DNA from: Seriola aureovittata
Taxonomy: Eukaryota > Chordata > Actinopteri > Carangiformes > Carangidae
Assembly (NCBI RefSeq): GCF_021018895.1
Contig: NC_079386.1
Coordinates: 9,529,835 to 9,593,834 of the forward strand
DNA length: 64,000 bases
Direction: 5' to 3'
The translations under genes and the position numbers were made by a program. Shown here piece after piece: positions 11,893 through 25,059 of this stretch. The number at the start of each line of letters is the position of its first letter. Positions within the stretch are counted from its first letter, which is position 1. The notes under the pieces were generated by a model. The model saw only the letters and a list, made by a program, of their open reading frames with translations. It did no database searches and was not told the DNA's origin.

Positions 11893-14800
11893 GTGAGCAT
11901 GTGTTAAGATTCTTAAACTGTATATCTTTACATGCTAATGCTACTTACTGTGAAAGATGCGTCGATCCAACTTTGCATAAGGAGTGCTGTCTTTTTCCCA
12001 AATGTATAATCTGTATATAGGTTTTTATGTAAGTGAACATGCTGTGAGACATAACTTATATAAGTGGAGATGTACATATACGTAGCGCACGTTGGTTGGT
12101 GCTTCAGGATTACTGGTGCTGTGAACAGATACAAAAATTATGGAAGACAAAAGATGTCTCTGCGCGCTTCTGTAGTGAGACAATCCACTTAATAAGGTAA
12201 ATAAGTTCAGGGCTAATTCCAATGTAATTGTGTGTATCCATACTTACTGTAAATATATGCAAACAAATTGTTTGATTTGTTTAGCACATGGAAAAAGTAT
12301 AAGTATCTGCATTTTTGTTTTATTTGTCAGGGATGAAAATTGAATCCCGGCAAACTAAGTGCTTAAATTTGGTTGTCTTCGTTTGCATGGGTAATCCAGC
12401 TTGTACAGAATTAGCTTCATTTCTCCTCAAGCTGCTTGGAAACAGTTTATTAGCTCAGCCGGATGACTCAACGTAGTCACGTCTGATATTTAAAGAACGA
12501 GGAGCTAAATTTAAAGGCCTCTGTAATCTTTTCTATCGGTGTCCGTCTGGTGTGTGAAGTGTTTCATCCTTCAGTGGTCCTTTCCATTGTACCGGGGGTC
12601 ACGGAGTTCAACGCACTGCTATTGATCCAGGGTGCTGTCATATTGACAGCAGAGCAGTCGAGGCTGCGGCACAAGTGTGTGAAAGTCACTGGATTCATGC
12701 TCCCTCCCTCGCAGGGGGTTAAGTTTGGCAGGGCTGCGTATGGCTGATGGCAGTTAGCTGTAAATTGACAATTATCTCAAATGATTGTGTTTATATTCAT
12801 GTCAATTATTAGCTGGAATTAACCACTAGTCGAGCAGATCAGGGATCAGTGCTCATTATTCAGTGTATAAATACCAAGTGAGCACAGATAATGGAACTTC
12901 TGTCATTACTGTTTTCCCTAGTGGGGCATTTGAAAACCGGATACATCAGTTATTAAATCTGAGAATCATTTACAAAGCACAAAATAAAATGGAATAAAAT
13001 AACTTTTTTTTTTTTTTTTTTTTGCAGACAGTGGCTACTGGGGGAAAGGGAATTAAGAAAAAATAATGTTACGATGTATCACCCTCTTCTATGAACATGT
13101 TTTTCTTTTTCTTTTCTTTTTTTTTTTTTTCCAAGTTCCTGCTGCCATGGCAACCTAAAAATATAGGTCTACTGACTTAAAAGGAAGCAAGCGTAAGGAG
13201 AATTAATAAAATGGATTTTATTGTATCTGGCACACAATTCATCTGGGTATTAAGGAGATTCTGGGCTCGTTTGGAGAGGGGGGAGTGAAACGATGCCTGC
13301 ACAACTTTATAGCGCACAGTGGTTGCCTGGTTAATTATGTGCTGGTGACATGTTTACTAGGCCTTATCTCTCTGTTTGCTCGGCTTATTTTTTTATTTAT
13401 TTTTTTTCAGCCAGTTGGCTCCTGCAATCCCTCATGCCACACAGGGTAGTTAAATGAGGACAAGGAGGCCCATTTAAACATTGATAATCACCGCAGCAGC
13501 TAATTATTGATCCCTCGCATTGAATTACCAGTAAAGTGAAAGGTGTTAACGTGCGCAGGTGTACCGTAGCTCACACACGTCATACCTGGTGACGCGCTCT
13601 CGGCCATCGGAGCGAGCCGGTCCCCCTCGCTTTAAAGTGATTCTTAAACAGTAAGAACGCCTTGTTCCGATTTTAGACTTAAGCTGATAATGAGATCTAT
13701 TTTTCTTTGCTCTCAGAGAAAAAGGATGTTTCCTCACCCATTGTGTCTGTGTTTGTGTTTACACGTCACAGTGCGTGTGCCCGTCGCGGGCTTTGTCTGC
13801 ACGAGAGGGTGCTTCACTCTCTGCATGATAATCTTATGAACAGATTTCTGCCGATTAGCATGTTATTTAAACCGGCTTTGAAGGTATAGCCTTCGGGTCC
13901 AACAACTACTATGGCATCAAAGAAATTCCCTAAAGCCCATCGTAAGCTCTTTTGCACAACCACACAGGGGAAAGAGAAAGAGAGAGGGAGAAGAAAAATG
14001 CTTCCTTTATTCTAAAGGCAGGCTTGGAATCCAGGGAATGGTGAGCTATCTGGGGTATTGTCTTAGCTAAGTTGAATAGGAATGTATCACCAAAACCCCC
14101 TGGCCTTTGCAAAATAGCACAAGAGATGGTAATACAAAGGTTTTTTTTTTACAAGAAAGTATGGGAAGCCGCAGCATGAACACAGATACAAAGGAAGGAT
14201 TTAATGTGGCCTGCTTTGTAGCTTTCCGTGGGCACTAACCTTTATCAAAGTCAGAGGTGTCATAGTCCGGTGACACATCAGCTGAATGCCTTATCGGGCT
14301 TAATGAAGTTTTCTATTTCTCGCGCTTGACAAGATTGTGTTTTCAAGTTGCGATTCTCCACCGCAGACTCATCTGCCAGACACTTCACGCGTCGCCGCAG
14401 CAATGACTGCCATTAGTGTCGCGCCGGAACAGAAGTGCATTCAGTGTCATCGACCGTGGAAAAAATGTAGATTTTGGACAACTCGTGCTCGGGGCGGGCA
14501 GAGGTAAACCTGTATGAAAGTAGTTTTTTGTCTCAAAACGAAAGTCTGAAATTGATCATGACGCCGCCTTTCTGGAGGGGAAAAATAACAAATGAGTCAG
14601 TGACACCAACACGTCGTGGTTTCACAGTTAGATCTGGCCGTAATTAGTAACTAATCCAACCTTGATGAGCATGCATGAATATGAACTCTGAAAAACAAAC
14701 AAATCACCCAAAATATGGCACTAGTGGTGGTGGAAGGAGGTGCAGCAGCAAACAGCGTCGGCGTGAGTGTATCAGCATTGTCTTAGACAAGTGTCAGATT

Positions 14801-17800
14801 AAAACAGTCATGCTGTACACCTGCACCAATGAGATCGGACATTTATACACTATTGTTGCAACCTCTAGTTAGAGAAATTCACACCGCTGCCATTATTGCA
14901 CATCAACCTTGACTTGCATGTAGTAGATTTTATACAGTGTATATTTATATATTTCTGTGCAGAAGCTGTAGAATAAAGGTTCAAAAGTGTCATCCTTTGC
15001 GTAAATTACAGTTCACCTCCTCCTTTGGAGTGTGACATTTGTGCAACTTCTTTTCTTTATTTCTCCCAGGTACTGTAATGAATCTGTGGATTCATCCTAG
15101 TGCTTTGGGAGTTAATGTGACATTTAGGAATGCCTAGACTTCACACAGGTCAGCGGCACTTGAGATTAGAGCACACTCAGCTGCTTTATTAAACCGAGTT
15201 GTATCATACTGTACTAACTTTGATGGAATGAGCTTTTTATTTCAGCCAGGCTCCTATCAGCAGCTCATTTTCCTCTGCTGGATGACGCCAGAGTCTTTGA
15301 ACCATAAATTAGGAGCTTGCTTCAGACACAACAGCTGTTGAGCTGCCGCAGAAGCGAGCTCGTCTTCCCTCGCTGGTCTTTATCTCCTCCTAATATCTCT
15401 CTGCTCTTCATGAGAAAAAGATTCCTTGAAATGAAAGCATCTTTTTTTTTTTTTTTTTTATTATTCAAAGGTTAAAGACAACCTTTGTTTTCACAGTTTA
15501 AGAAGAAACACTGTCACCTGAACGCTTGATAATCCCTTGATTAAGAAGCCTATAGTGAGACACTAACCTCCCCTGCACACAGAGACTTGAGCGGGAGGCA
15601 GTCCTTCAAAGCCACGTGAATCAAGGAAGGATGCATTGCATTTGGTGCTCGTCAGAGATGCGCTGATTAATAAAATCAGCTACTACGGGAAGATGAGTGT
15701 GAATCAGTGAAGTGGCTGGAGATGTGTTTGAAGTTTGCTGCTGTCTCGAGCAGCGTAGAGGTCAGGAGCCAAAGCATCTGTGATTAGTAGTTTTATTGTT
15801 CATCTAGTTTTTACACTTTGATTTTGACATTCGCGCGGGCTGAGAGAATCTTCTTTTAAGTGTCAGTGCCGGCACGTTTTGACTGCGTGAAGCGGTGTTA
15901 AAGCCTCGTACATGTGAGCTGGGATGAAAGGTAGAGATAGAGGGGGAAAAAAAAAAAAAAAACGTCCAGTGTTTATAACTTGTGAGAACTGACATCAGCG
16001 GAGGACTTAAAACTGCTGCGCGTGGTCAGTGTAGCACGTTTTTCCATTACATTTAATCACCGTGGATTGGGCGACTTCGGCTGATGTGACGCGTCCGTGT
16101 CTGCTTTTTTTGTTATTTAGCGCCCAGTTGTATGTATTGTAGATTTCAGAAAAGACTTTTGGTTTTTAAAAGTTTTGTTTTTTCTTTTGTTCTTATTCTC
16201 AGCAAGAACACAAATACATGTTTTTCCTAAAAAAAAAAAAAATAGGTTGTACAGTTCTGCCTCTGCAGTTCCTTGACAGTTTGCGTTAGTTTGGGTATCA
16301 TAAAAACAACACAATTTGTGATTACTAAATGTTTTTTTTTCGCTGTGGATTGATCTGTGTGTGTGTCTGTGTACGTGTGTGTGTGTGCGTGCAGAGCTGG
16401 AGGTAGCAAGGATGAGCACAGATGGGAATTTGCCTGATCTGAAGTTCCCCCAGACTGGAGGACAAGGCAACTCCATCCACCTCTCTGCTAACACGCTAAA
16501 GCAGCACGGGCGAAACGGTGAGTAGTCAAACCTGCTTTTATCAGTTCCCCCATTGTTGGTTTGAAGTCATTCCCTCTTGCACAGCTTCACTCGTTGTGTT
16601 ATTTAAGGTTGGTGACAGGACAGAAATGTTCCCGACAAACTGTTCCTTGACCGTAACAGAAATACCTCTTTTATTTCATGAAAAACTTTCGTGACTTACA
16701 AGATCCTCTGTAATTAATCAAAATTTCTTTTTTGTTATTTCTTTTTTTTTCTCTCTTTTCTTTTCCACTTATGGATGTGATGCTGAATGGGGGCCGCGGT
16801 GGTTTTGGAGGAATTTCATTACACTTGCTTGTGAATAACTTTCAAATTGCTGCCCAAAATCCTTTGTTGGGCTGTATATAAAGCACTCGGGATGGTTGTG
16901 CAGTCTTCAAACAGGGCCCTGGCTGTAGAATTAGTTACGTTCAAGTGCTGCCTCTAAACTGTAAATGAGGCAGTTAGACACAATACGCAGCTATCTTCAG
17001 GAGCAATGCAGCCCCATTTTTAGATTTTTATTATCAGCTCATGCAAATCAGAATCGACTCAAGCTGAGCCCGGTGCCTCTCCGCTGGATGACTAAGTCCA
17101 CGTCCAGCCGAGCCCGGGCGGATCATTATAGCAGAGTGGCGGATATTTCCCCGTCTTCCAGCGCTATAGCACCCAAATTGTTTTCTTTTCATCTGAGTGA
17201 GTGATCTCTGTAACGGCAGGAGGGGAACTTTCTTTCGTATCGGTGCTCAAAAATGAGACGGCGGGAGGGCAAGGAGATGTGTAGGGGGAGAGAAAGAGAG
17301 GAGGAAATTATTAACAAGAAAAATGCTTGCCTTTGTCGGTTCCAACAGAAGAGTGGTAACCACATTTTTGAATGCTAAATTAAAATAACTGTTTGTTGAT
17401 GTAGGAGGGATTTCTTTTTCTTTTTATTTTCTTTCTTTTTTTTCCTCCAGTGGAATGTTGTCAGCCTCGACATCGGTTTCTTCTTCGACAGTTTTACTAT
17501 ATACAGTTTCTGAGTGTTCTGTTAACAAGGCCTCGACTGAGGGATTGTTTCCAGTTTCTTTCTGTTATTATTTCCAGTATTTTTTCTGGTGTTGCTAAAG
17601 TTCAGCAGTCCAATTTATAAGCCACATAAATAGCATAAAACTGGACTTCTTGCTTTTTGACAGACTACAGTTGGAAAGGAGAAAAAAAAAAAAATAGACT
17701 CAAATGGACCATCATGCACATACAGTACGTTCTTGTCATGTTAGTACTACACTGTATGGCCAAAAGTGTGCAGACACTGTGCACTAGTCAGCCACAACAT

Positions 17801-20800
17801 TGAAATTTAATGTTGTGGCTGATCGGTTTACTTTTAGTCCGCGGCGGTTTTTCCTAGTTTAATTTGACACTTGATTCAAACTGAGCAAAATCTTAAACCT
17901 ACAACATACATTTATATTTTAGATAACAGAATGCTTCCTATTTAGTGTCAACAGCTTGGGGAAGACCCTTTCCTGTGTCAACATGACAGTTCTGTATTTT
18001 AAATGGACACCGGAAGGACAAATTTCACCAGCTGCAACCAGCTAATGACCTACAACATACACCAGATGCTGCTGCCATCTACCTACTATATAATATCATT
18101 AAGCAGCTAAGTAGAGTGGGTTGCGCTTGACTTAGGTTAGAGGGAAATGGTTATTGTCCCAGACTGGATAATCAAACTTTGATGCTGATGTTGCACCAAA
18201 ACCATTTCCCTTCATTGGTACATTAGTTAATTGTCGGTGAGAAGGTGTAGCTCTATAACTTATGGAAGTGTGGGAAAATGCTCTCCTGTATCTTGAAAAA
18301 GCTGAAGCATCATCAGCTTTGAAGGCAGCAGGAAACTACGTCGGCAGCGGCAGTGGTTACCGTCTGAAAGCTCCTTGAAATTATTTAGGATGAACTTGAC
18401 CCACCAGCTCCTTTTGGGGATGAGCTGGATCTCCGACTGCGACCTCCGACCTTACTAATGTTCCCGTGGCTGAATGGAAGGAAACCCTGCAGCCAGGTTC
18501 ATGAACATTGATGAGCGGAGGCGCAGCATATTAACAATCACATAGCTGCAGCGTTTTGGGTGTCCACATACTTTTAGCCATAGAGTGTATTCTGTGCTCG
18601 GGTTGTCACTTGTTAAAGACTGACTGACTCCCACTTGTCATCTTGCAGGTGAGATTCGGATAGCGTTCGTCCTGTACAAACACATCGGGGTCTACCTTTC
18701 AACGGAGAACGCCAGCATGAAGCTGGGCAGTGAAGCTATGGCTACCAATTACTCTGTCATTGTCAACTCACCGGTTATCACGGCTGCCATCAACAAAGAC
18801 GCTAACAAAGTCTACCTCTCTGACCCAGTCATTTTTACCATCAGACACCTCCAGGTAATTTTCTCCTTCCGTCTGTGTATGTATCTCGGAGTGGGAAAGT
18901 GTTTTGTTTTTACTTTGATGTTACTGCCTCTGTGTTTAATGTGCTTTTTGTCTCTTTCTCTTTTGCTTCCTCACCAAAACACGCTTGCACAGACACTTTC
19001 TTGATAGAACCCTTCCATTACAATTTTCTCTGTCCCTGAGGCGCAACGAAAATGTACAAATCCATCTCAAACCAAGAAAATTAAGTTAAAATGAGAAAGT
19101 TTTATTCAAAGAAAGGTGTGAAAAATTAAATTGTGGGAAACAAAATTGCTCACAAGGTGATGCTGGGGATGCATGTTGTCCTTTATTAGTTTGAACAAAT
19201 ACCAGCCTGATCTCCTGAACAAATATCAGTCTTATTGAGCCTCACTGGAGGCTGCTTAGTCATTGTGGGAGTCGCGACTTCTCCCTCTTGACTCCATTAT
19301 CTTCTCCACACTCTGCTACCCTCGAAATATCCCTGTTTTGTCTACGAACAGCGCCTTCGGCGATTATCAGGGATGTTGAACAACCATGAGAGAATTGCAG
19401 CGGGGTCTCATGTGTAGGAGGGACCTGGAAGGAAGCAACAACAGCAGAAAAACACAGAGCACAAAGGGATATATATATATAGAGAGAGAGAGAGTAAAAG
19501 GAAGATGGCTTATGGATGTCAAAATTAAATGGCTGGAAAATGTCAGGGGGCAATGTCAGCGTAGTTATTGCCGTGACTCACCTGCCTTAAGTGTAATTTG
19601 TAATTTGGACTGTAGATTCAGTAATTTTACTGTTGGTCAAATGTTGGGGCAGTAGCGCTTTTATACCCTTTTCTTGCTCAGCTCAAGTCATTTCAATAAA
19701 ACAGTGCCCTTTTGGAAAAGTGTGTTTTCTGCACTGTAGCTTCTTCCACGTGCAACACTGGACTTCACCAGGGGACCTGCTCACGCAGTTGTCATTTGGT
19801 CACATTAAAGGGCCATAAACATATAGACATTTACATATAGAGTACATTTTGTGTACACCGAGGGCTGCACAATTAATCATATAATAATCATAATTAGAAT
19901 TTTGGCTTCTGCAATTAATTAAACTTGATTGGATGCAATATTGATGTTTTGTGTATAGAGCGCTTGCTCTGGCGCATTAGATCAAGAGCTCCCAATTCTC
20001 TGGTAAACCGGTGAACCAATCAGAGGTGCTGTTAAGTGAACGCTCTGATTAACTGGTCTCTGCTTCCCAAGCTCGGCTGTGGCTGCAGGCAAGAACATTT
20101 TTCTTACTCTTTTCTGTGGGGATAAATCCTTTTTTATTTTGTTGTACGCTCCTGGTGTTTTTATTATAATGTTTTGAAAATGTATATTTGGCTCGAAGAA
20201 TCAAAGACTGATAAATAATAGCGATAATCATAGCCGCCTAATTAGCCACGAGTGAAAGAAAAACAATCATTTTAGCCACAGGTATGCGGTCTAAGTAAAC
20301 TGGAGGTGATCACCATGCAGCTGCGAGATACCAGGGCAAATAGTATTGTATATATTAGGCTTCCACACCAAATCTGTGTTAATTATTGTTATTAATTATT
20401 TGCGAATTGAGTCATCTTGAACTTCCCCTTGAAAATGATCCTCAGTTATCTTGACTCTGTTCCTAAGCAGGGGCTCCTATTTTTCTGGCTTCCCACAGTT
20501 AAGCCCCCCTCTCAACCATGAGGTTTTGGATCACTGGTCCCCAGGGATGATGATGTGTCCTCTAGTTATTGTTTCGCTTCCTTGCCTCACCACTTAATGG
20601 CACCAATTACAGTCATTAATGGGACAGGGGGTCATCCTATCTCCTTGCTGCGGAATATTTTACACAGGGTTTGGGTGTGTGAAGGGTAAACTCAATCAGC
20701 GGCAAATTTACATTCACAGAGGATGAACCTTATTAGACTAATTACCCTGGAGCAAGTGTGAAACTATGAAAAACTCCAGCTCCTCGCTGTGTTTATTGTA

Positions 20801-23800
20801 AGAAAGCAGATACATTTAACCTTGGAAGCTGTGTGTCGCTGAGGAAAGGTGCTTTTTCTCCTTTGTTTCCCAAGCTACAAAAGGAATTGGGCTCAAGAGG
20901 GAAAGGCTGTTGATGTATCTATTTATCAGCAGTTACGTTTTGCTGTGCCTGTGTGTTGCCCAACCTCAGTGGCGTTGGATGTCTTTTATAAAATGGCAAG
21001 CGAGAGAGCAGGGAGGCGTGCTCGTCGTTAGGGCCGTAGCCCGGCGCAGGCAGCGGTGGTGCCCATTAAACAGTGGGGGCAGTCCATCGTCACACAGTGA
21101 AAGTTAAAGAGAAAGGTCAAAAAAACAACGAAAAACTGGCATGGGGCCGCTCGAAGCTGTATGACAGGAAAACCGCCTGCTATTCACTATAGAATAGATA
21201 TGGATTGTGGAGGGGAAAAATAGCCTGTTTTCAGACTGTGTATTCCGTAAACAAAGGACATGGACAAGGCTAATGTGTGATTAAATCCAGATCCCTGTGT
21301 TCAACCTAGCAAGGGGACACTCTGTGTGTTTTTCTCCTTTTAATTCTATTCATTGTCTGATTCTACTCATTTGTGTATTTTATTTTACTTTTTTCTTTAT
21401 GCCTTAACAGCAATCTGAGGAGAACTTCAACCCCAACTGCTCATTCTGGAGTTACTCCAAGAGAACAATGACTGGCTACTGGTCGACGCAGGACTGCCGC
21501 TTGCTAGGCACCAACAGGACACACACCACATGCTCCTGTACCCATTTAACCAATTTTGCCGTCCTCATGGCTCATGTGGATGTCAAGGTAGGCCACCTCT
21601 TTTTCCCTTTTTCTTGCTTCTCAGTGGAGCCATTTATCCTCAAAAATGTGCTATTTACGAAATGCGGTTGAGAGAAATGAAAATGCATTGATCCATCATG
21701 GTTTACAGTCCATTCCAAGATGATTGGCTGACAAGAAAAGTAAGGTCTAGGCAGTGTAGAGCATTGTGAAGCAGAATGCATCCTTTCACTGCTGTTTGTC
21801 AATATGTTTTTATATTTCCCTTGCTTTTTAGTTCAGAGGGTAAAATTGACTCATAACTGCTTTCTGACCTTCACAGCACTTGTAGACTAACATTTAAAAA
21901 GGCCATTACACACTCTATTCATATAGTTTTAAACAATGACCTTGTCAGTGTTTGTATTGATTGCAGCCATTTTAAACCTCCACAGCCCAAACATACAATA
22001 TATATACTATATATATATATATATACTATATATATATATAGACACACAAGTGTGTGCTGAGTTTTGCATAAACATCTGTCTCACAGCAGCAGCATACAAT
22101 ACTTGTATAAAACAAATTTTGGTATTTTTTGGACATTGGTAATATAAATATATATTTGCTTAAGCCTTCAAATCTTTGTGAATCTCCATATGTGAACTCA
22201 GCACAGGCATCTCAAACCTTATCAATTCTTATCTTATTAGCAAGGAGCATTGCTACTGTAGGAGGTAATTTAGCTTAGTAGCAAATATGTAATTTCCATG
22301 ACAAAATGTGACTTTCAGTTCTCTGGGTGTCAATAATTAAGGAATAGTTGGACTTTTTGGAAAATATTTGCTTTGTTGCCAATAGTTAGATGAGAGTATT
22401 GATACCAACCTCGTGTCTCGTGTATATATGCACACTTTTGCACATTGCAACACTATGCTGCTACCCCGCTGCTATGTGTCTAGGGTTGCCACCCGTCCCG
22501 TATAATACGAGATCGTCCCATATTTGAAAATAAAACGACAAACGCAATGTGTCCTGTATTTTCATTCATTTTATGTTCTCAAACCAGTTGTAGCCTACAA
22601 GTGGATGTGAGAAGTTTATCAATGAGCAATAGACTGATAAGCTCTGTGTGCTGTGAAAAAATGCAGAAGACAGCAGTACAGCGCTCTGGTGGTTTACCTG
22701 GTAGAGCGCTTGTGATTAAGGCTTGATCCAAATCGCAGCGGTGTGGGTTTGAGTCCGACCCGTTGCCCCTGGCTGCATGTCATCCTCTCTCCCTCCCTTT
22801 CTTCTGTAATACTAATTGGAAATCAGCATTAGGCTACATTTTTTGGTACCCTTGATATTTCTGTAATTTTGGGTTATAAGCACATGCTTTTGTGTCACAT
22901 AAAAGCTTGGCAACCCTATATGTGTCTATCCTGCTGTTCTGCAGATACCACAATGCACTTAATAACTTTTAATACTAGTATTTATTGGGGATGTGTTTTT
23001 TCTATGTGTATTTTTATTATTGGGCATGTATTTTTATTGGGCTGTTGTCGCAGAAATGCCACTTGAAGTTCCATATACTTTGTATAATGACATTTAAGAC
23101 TATTCTGATTCTGATGTCTGCACAATAACTGACTCTTGAGCTATTAGCTAAAGACGATTAGCTTGGAAGACAGACTGAAAGCAGAATGAAACAGCTGGTC
23201 TATTTATCTCCAAAGTTAAAAAATAATAATAATAATAATTCAGCACATCTTAAGCCAATTTATTTATTATTTTATCTCACTTGTTTTATTCATATGCGAA
23301 TCAAAATATAACAAGTTGCTAGCTGCTGTCCTTGCTATGTGGAAACAAAGAGGGACAGTTTAGGTGTTAAATTTGATTCAAAGATGGTAAAATTAACATA
23401 TTTGTCTAATCTTTCGTCTAACCTTTTGTTGAATGTAGTCCATTTCTTTTTACAGTCAACCAGTTACTGTAGATGGTCATTTTTAGAAGATATATTTTTT
23501 ACTGAAGCATTAGCCATGCTGTCTATTTCTCCTGGCTAAGTCCAGTCTTATTCTTAGCTTAGCTGAGTTAATCGCCTCTTAGCACAAGCTCCAGAGTTAG
23601 CGCACAGCATGGTCATTTAAAATTGCTAAGTGCCAAACATTAATGTATTTATTTTTAGTTTTTGATCCAAGCTATTGAACCCCTACCCTAATATTAAGAC
23701 ATTAGTTAGTCTGAGCCATCCCCAACTGCTTATTTTATTTATGCATGAATCTATTTATTTATTTATTTATTTATTTATGTAAATACAAGAAGGAGAAAAA

Positions 23801-24990
23801 AAAGAAAACATTTACATTGTATCCCCACATTGCAGGGTTCTCTCAGTGCACCATTTGTTTTTTTTGCCTTCAGGGCAGCCACAGAAACAAAATGAAATAA
23901 GTACAGTACAGTAAGTGTTATGTGGAATGGAAGGGGGGAATTTATGGGGAGGTGCTAATGGAAACTCTAGAAAAATATACCGTTCTAGTGAAAAAAATAT
24001 TTGTCTGTTAGATTTGTGGGGAATGATTACTGTGGGCAGCTCTTACGAAATAGGGGGGAGATGGGTGGAGAGGACAGAAATGGAAAAATCGAGCGAGTTG
24101 GAGATTGAGAAGGTAGGAGAATTACCGGTCAGGGAAGAAGCTGCGTGGTCGTTCTGATGCTGACTGACGGCTTAATTATTTCTGTCACAGGAAGTTTGAG
24201 GAGCTCCCTGCTGACATAGCAGAGTAGTTCTTGGTGTCTGGTATGGCATCTGTCTCTCCAGAGCCTTTCTTCTGAATCAGTGGGAGAACAAAAAAAAAAA
24301 AAAAACAAACACACACACTCTGTGAGCACTGTCCCAGTTGGCGTATGTCCATGAAACCACTAGACCTTCTTTCACCTCCCTCTTATTCCCCAGTCCAGCT
24401 CTCTCACAGATACAATGCACAAACTCAGTTGCAAAAACATTCATACACACAATCATACATAAAATCTAAAATTCAGTGTCTCTTTTTTTTTTTTTTTTCC
24501 CCCCTCTACACAAATGATTCCGGGAGGGTGTGCGATGGTGTGGTTTACTCCCAGCTAAAGAAAGCCACTGTTTGTCACTCAGCAGCATGACTTGTGGACC
24601 CACTAAGCTCTCTGCAGGGCTGAAGCCGAGTCTGGAATAGAGAGGGAACAGGGAAGAATGGGAGCCTTCACGCAATGAAAGCAAAGCAGAAAAGAAAAAA
24701 AAAAAAGAAAGCAGTAAAAGGAACGCTTTCAGTCAAGCCAATCCCTAACATTTTGGAAAGCCTGGCTGGCTTGTGGCACTGCATTCACAGAAGGAAAGTG
24801 GACAGTGGTTACACCCCAGTTCTGACTGATAGCGTTTTTTCACCTTCTCTTATTCTTTATCTTTTTCCACTTGGATGTAATAAAAGGCAGCTTGTTGGAA
24901 GGTGCCACTGAATGGGAGATTCGGAGGCTTTCTGTTTGACAAACTGTCACCGTGTGGTTTCTGAGAACACAGTGAATGGAGGGAAAGTGG

Positions 24991-25059
<69 letters not shown>

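Larger units (their letters stand above)
16518..18648 (+). other. adgrl3: adgrl3 intron
   Basis: Donor GTGAGT, acceptor TCTTGCAG. Holds the TA-flanked transposon (17750-18587) close to the acceptor; the rest has no recognised feature. Confidence 0.85.

Noticed and set aside
22683..22801. A tRNA gene
   Set aside because: A- and B-box-like sequences are present but there is no cloverleaf and the flanks match a SINE tail.
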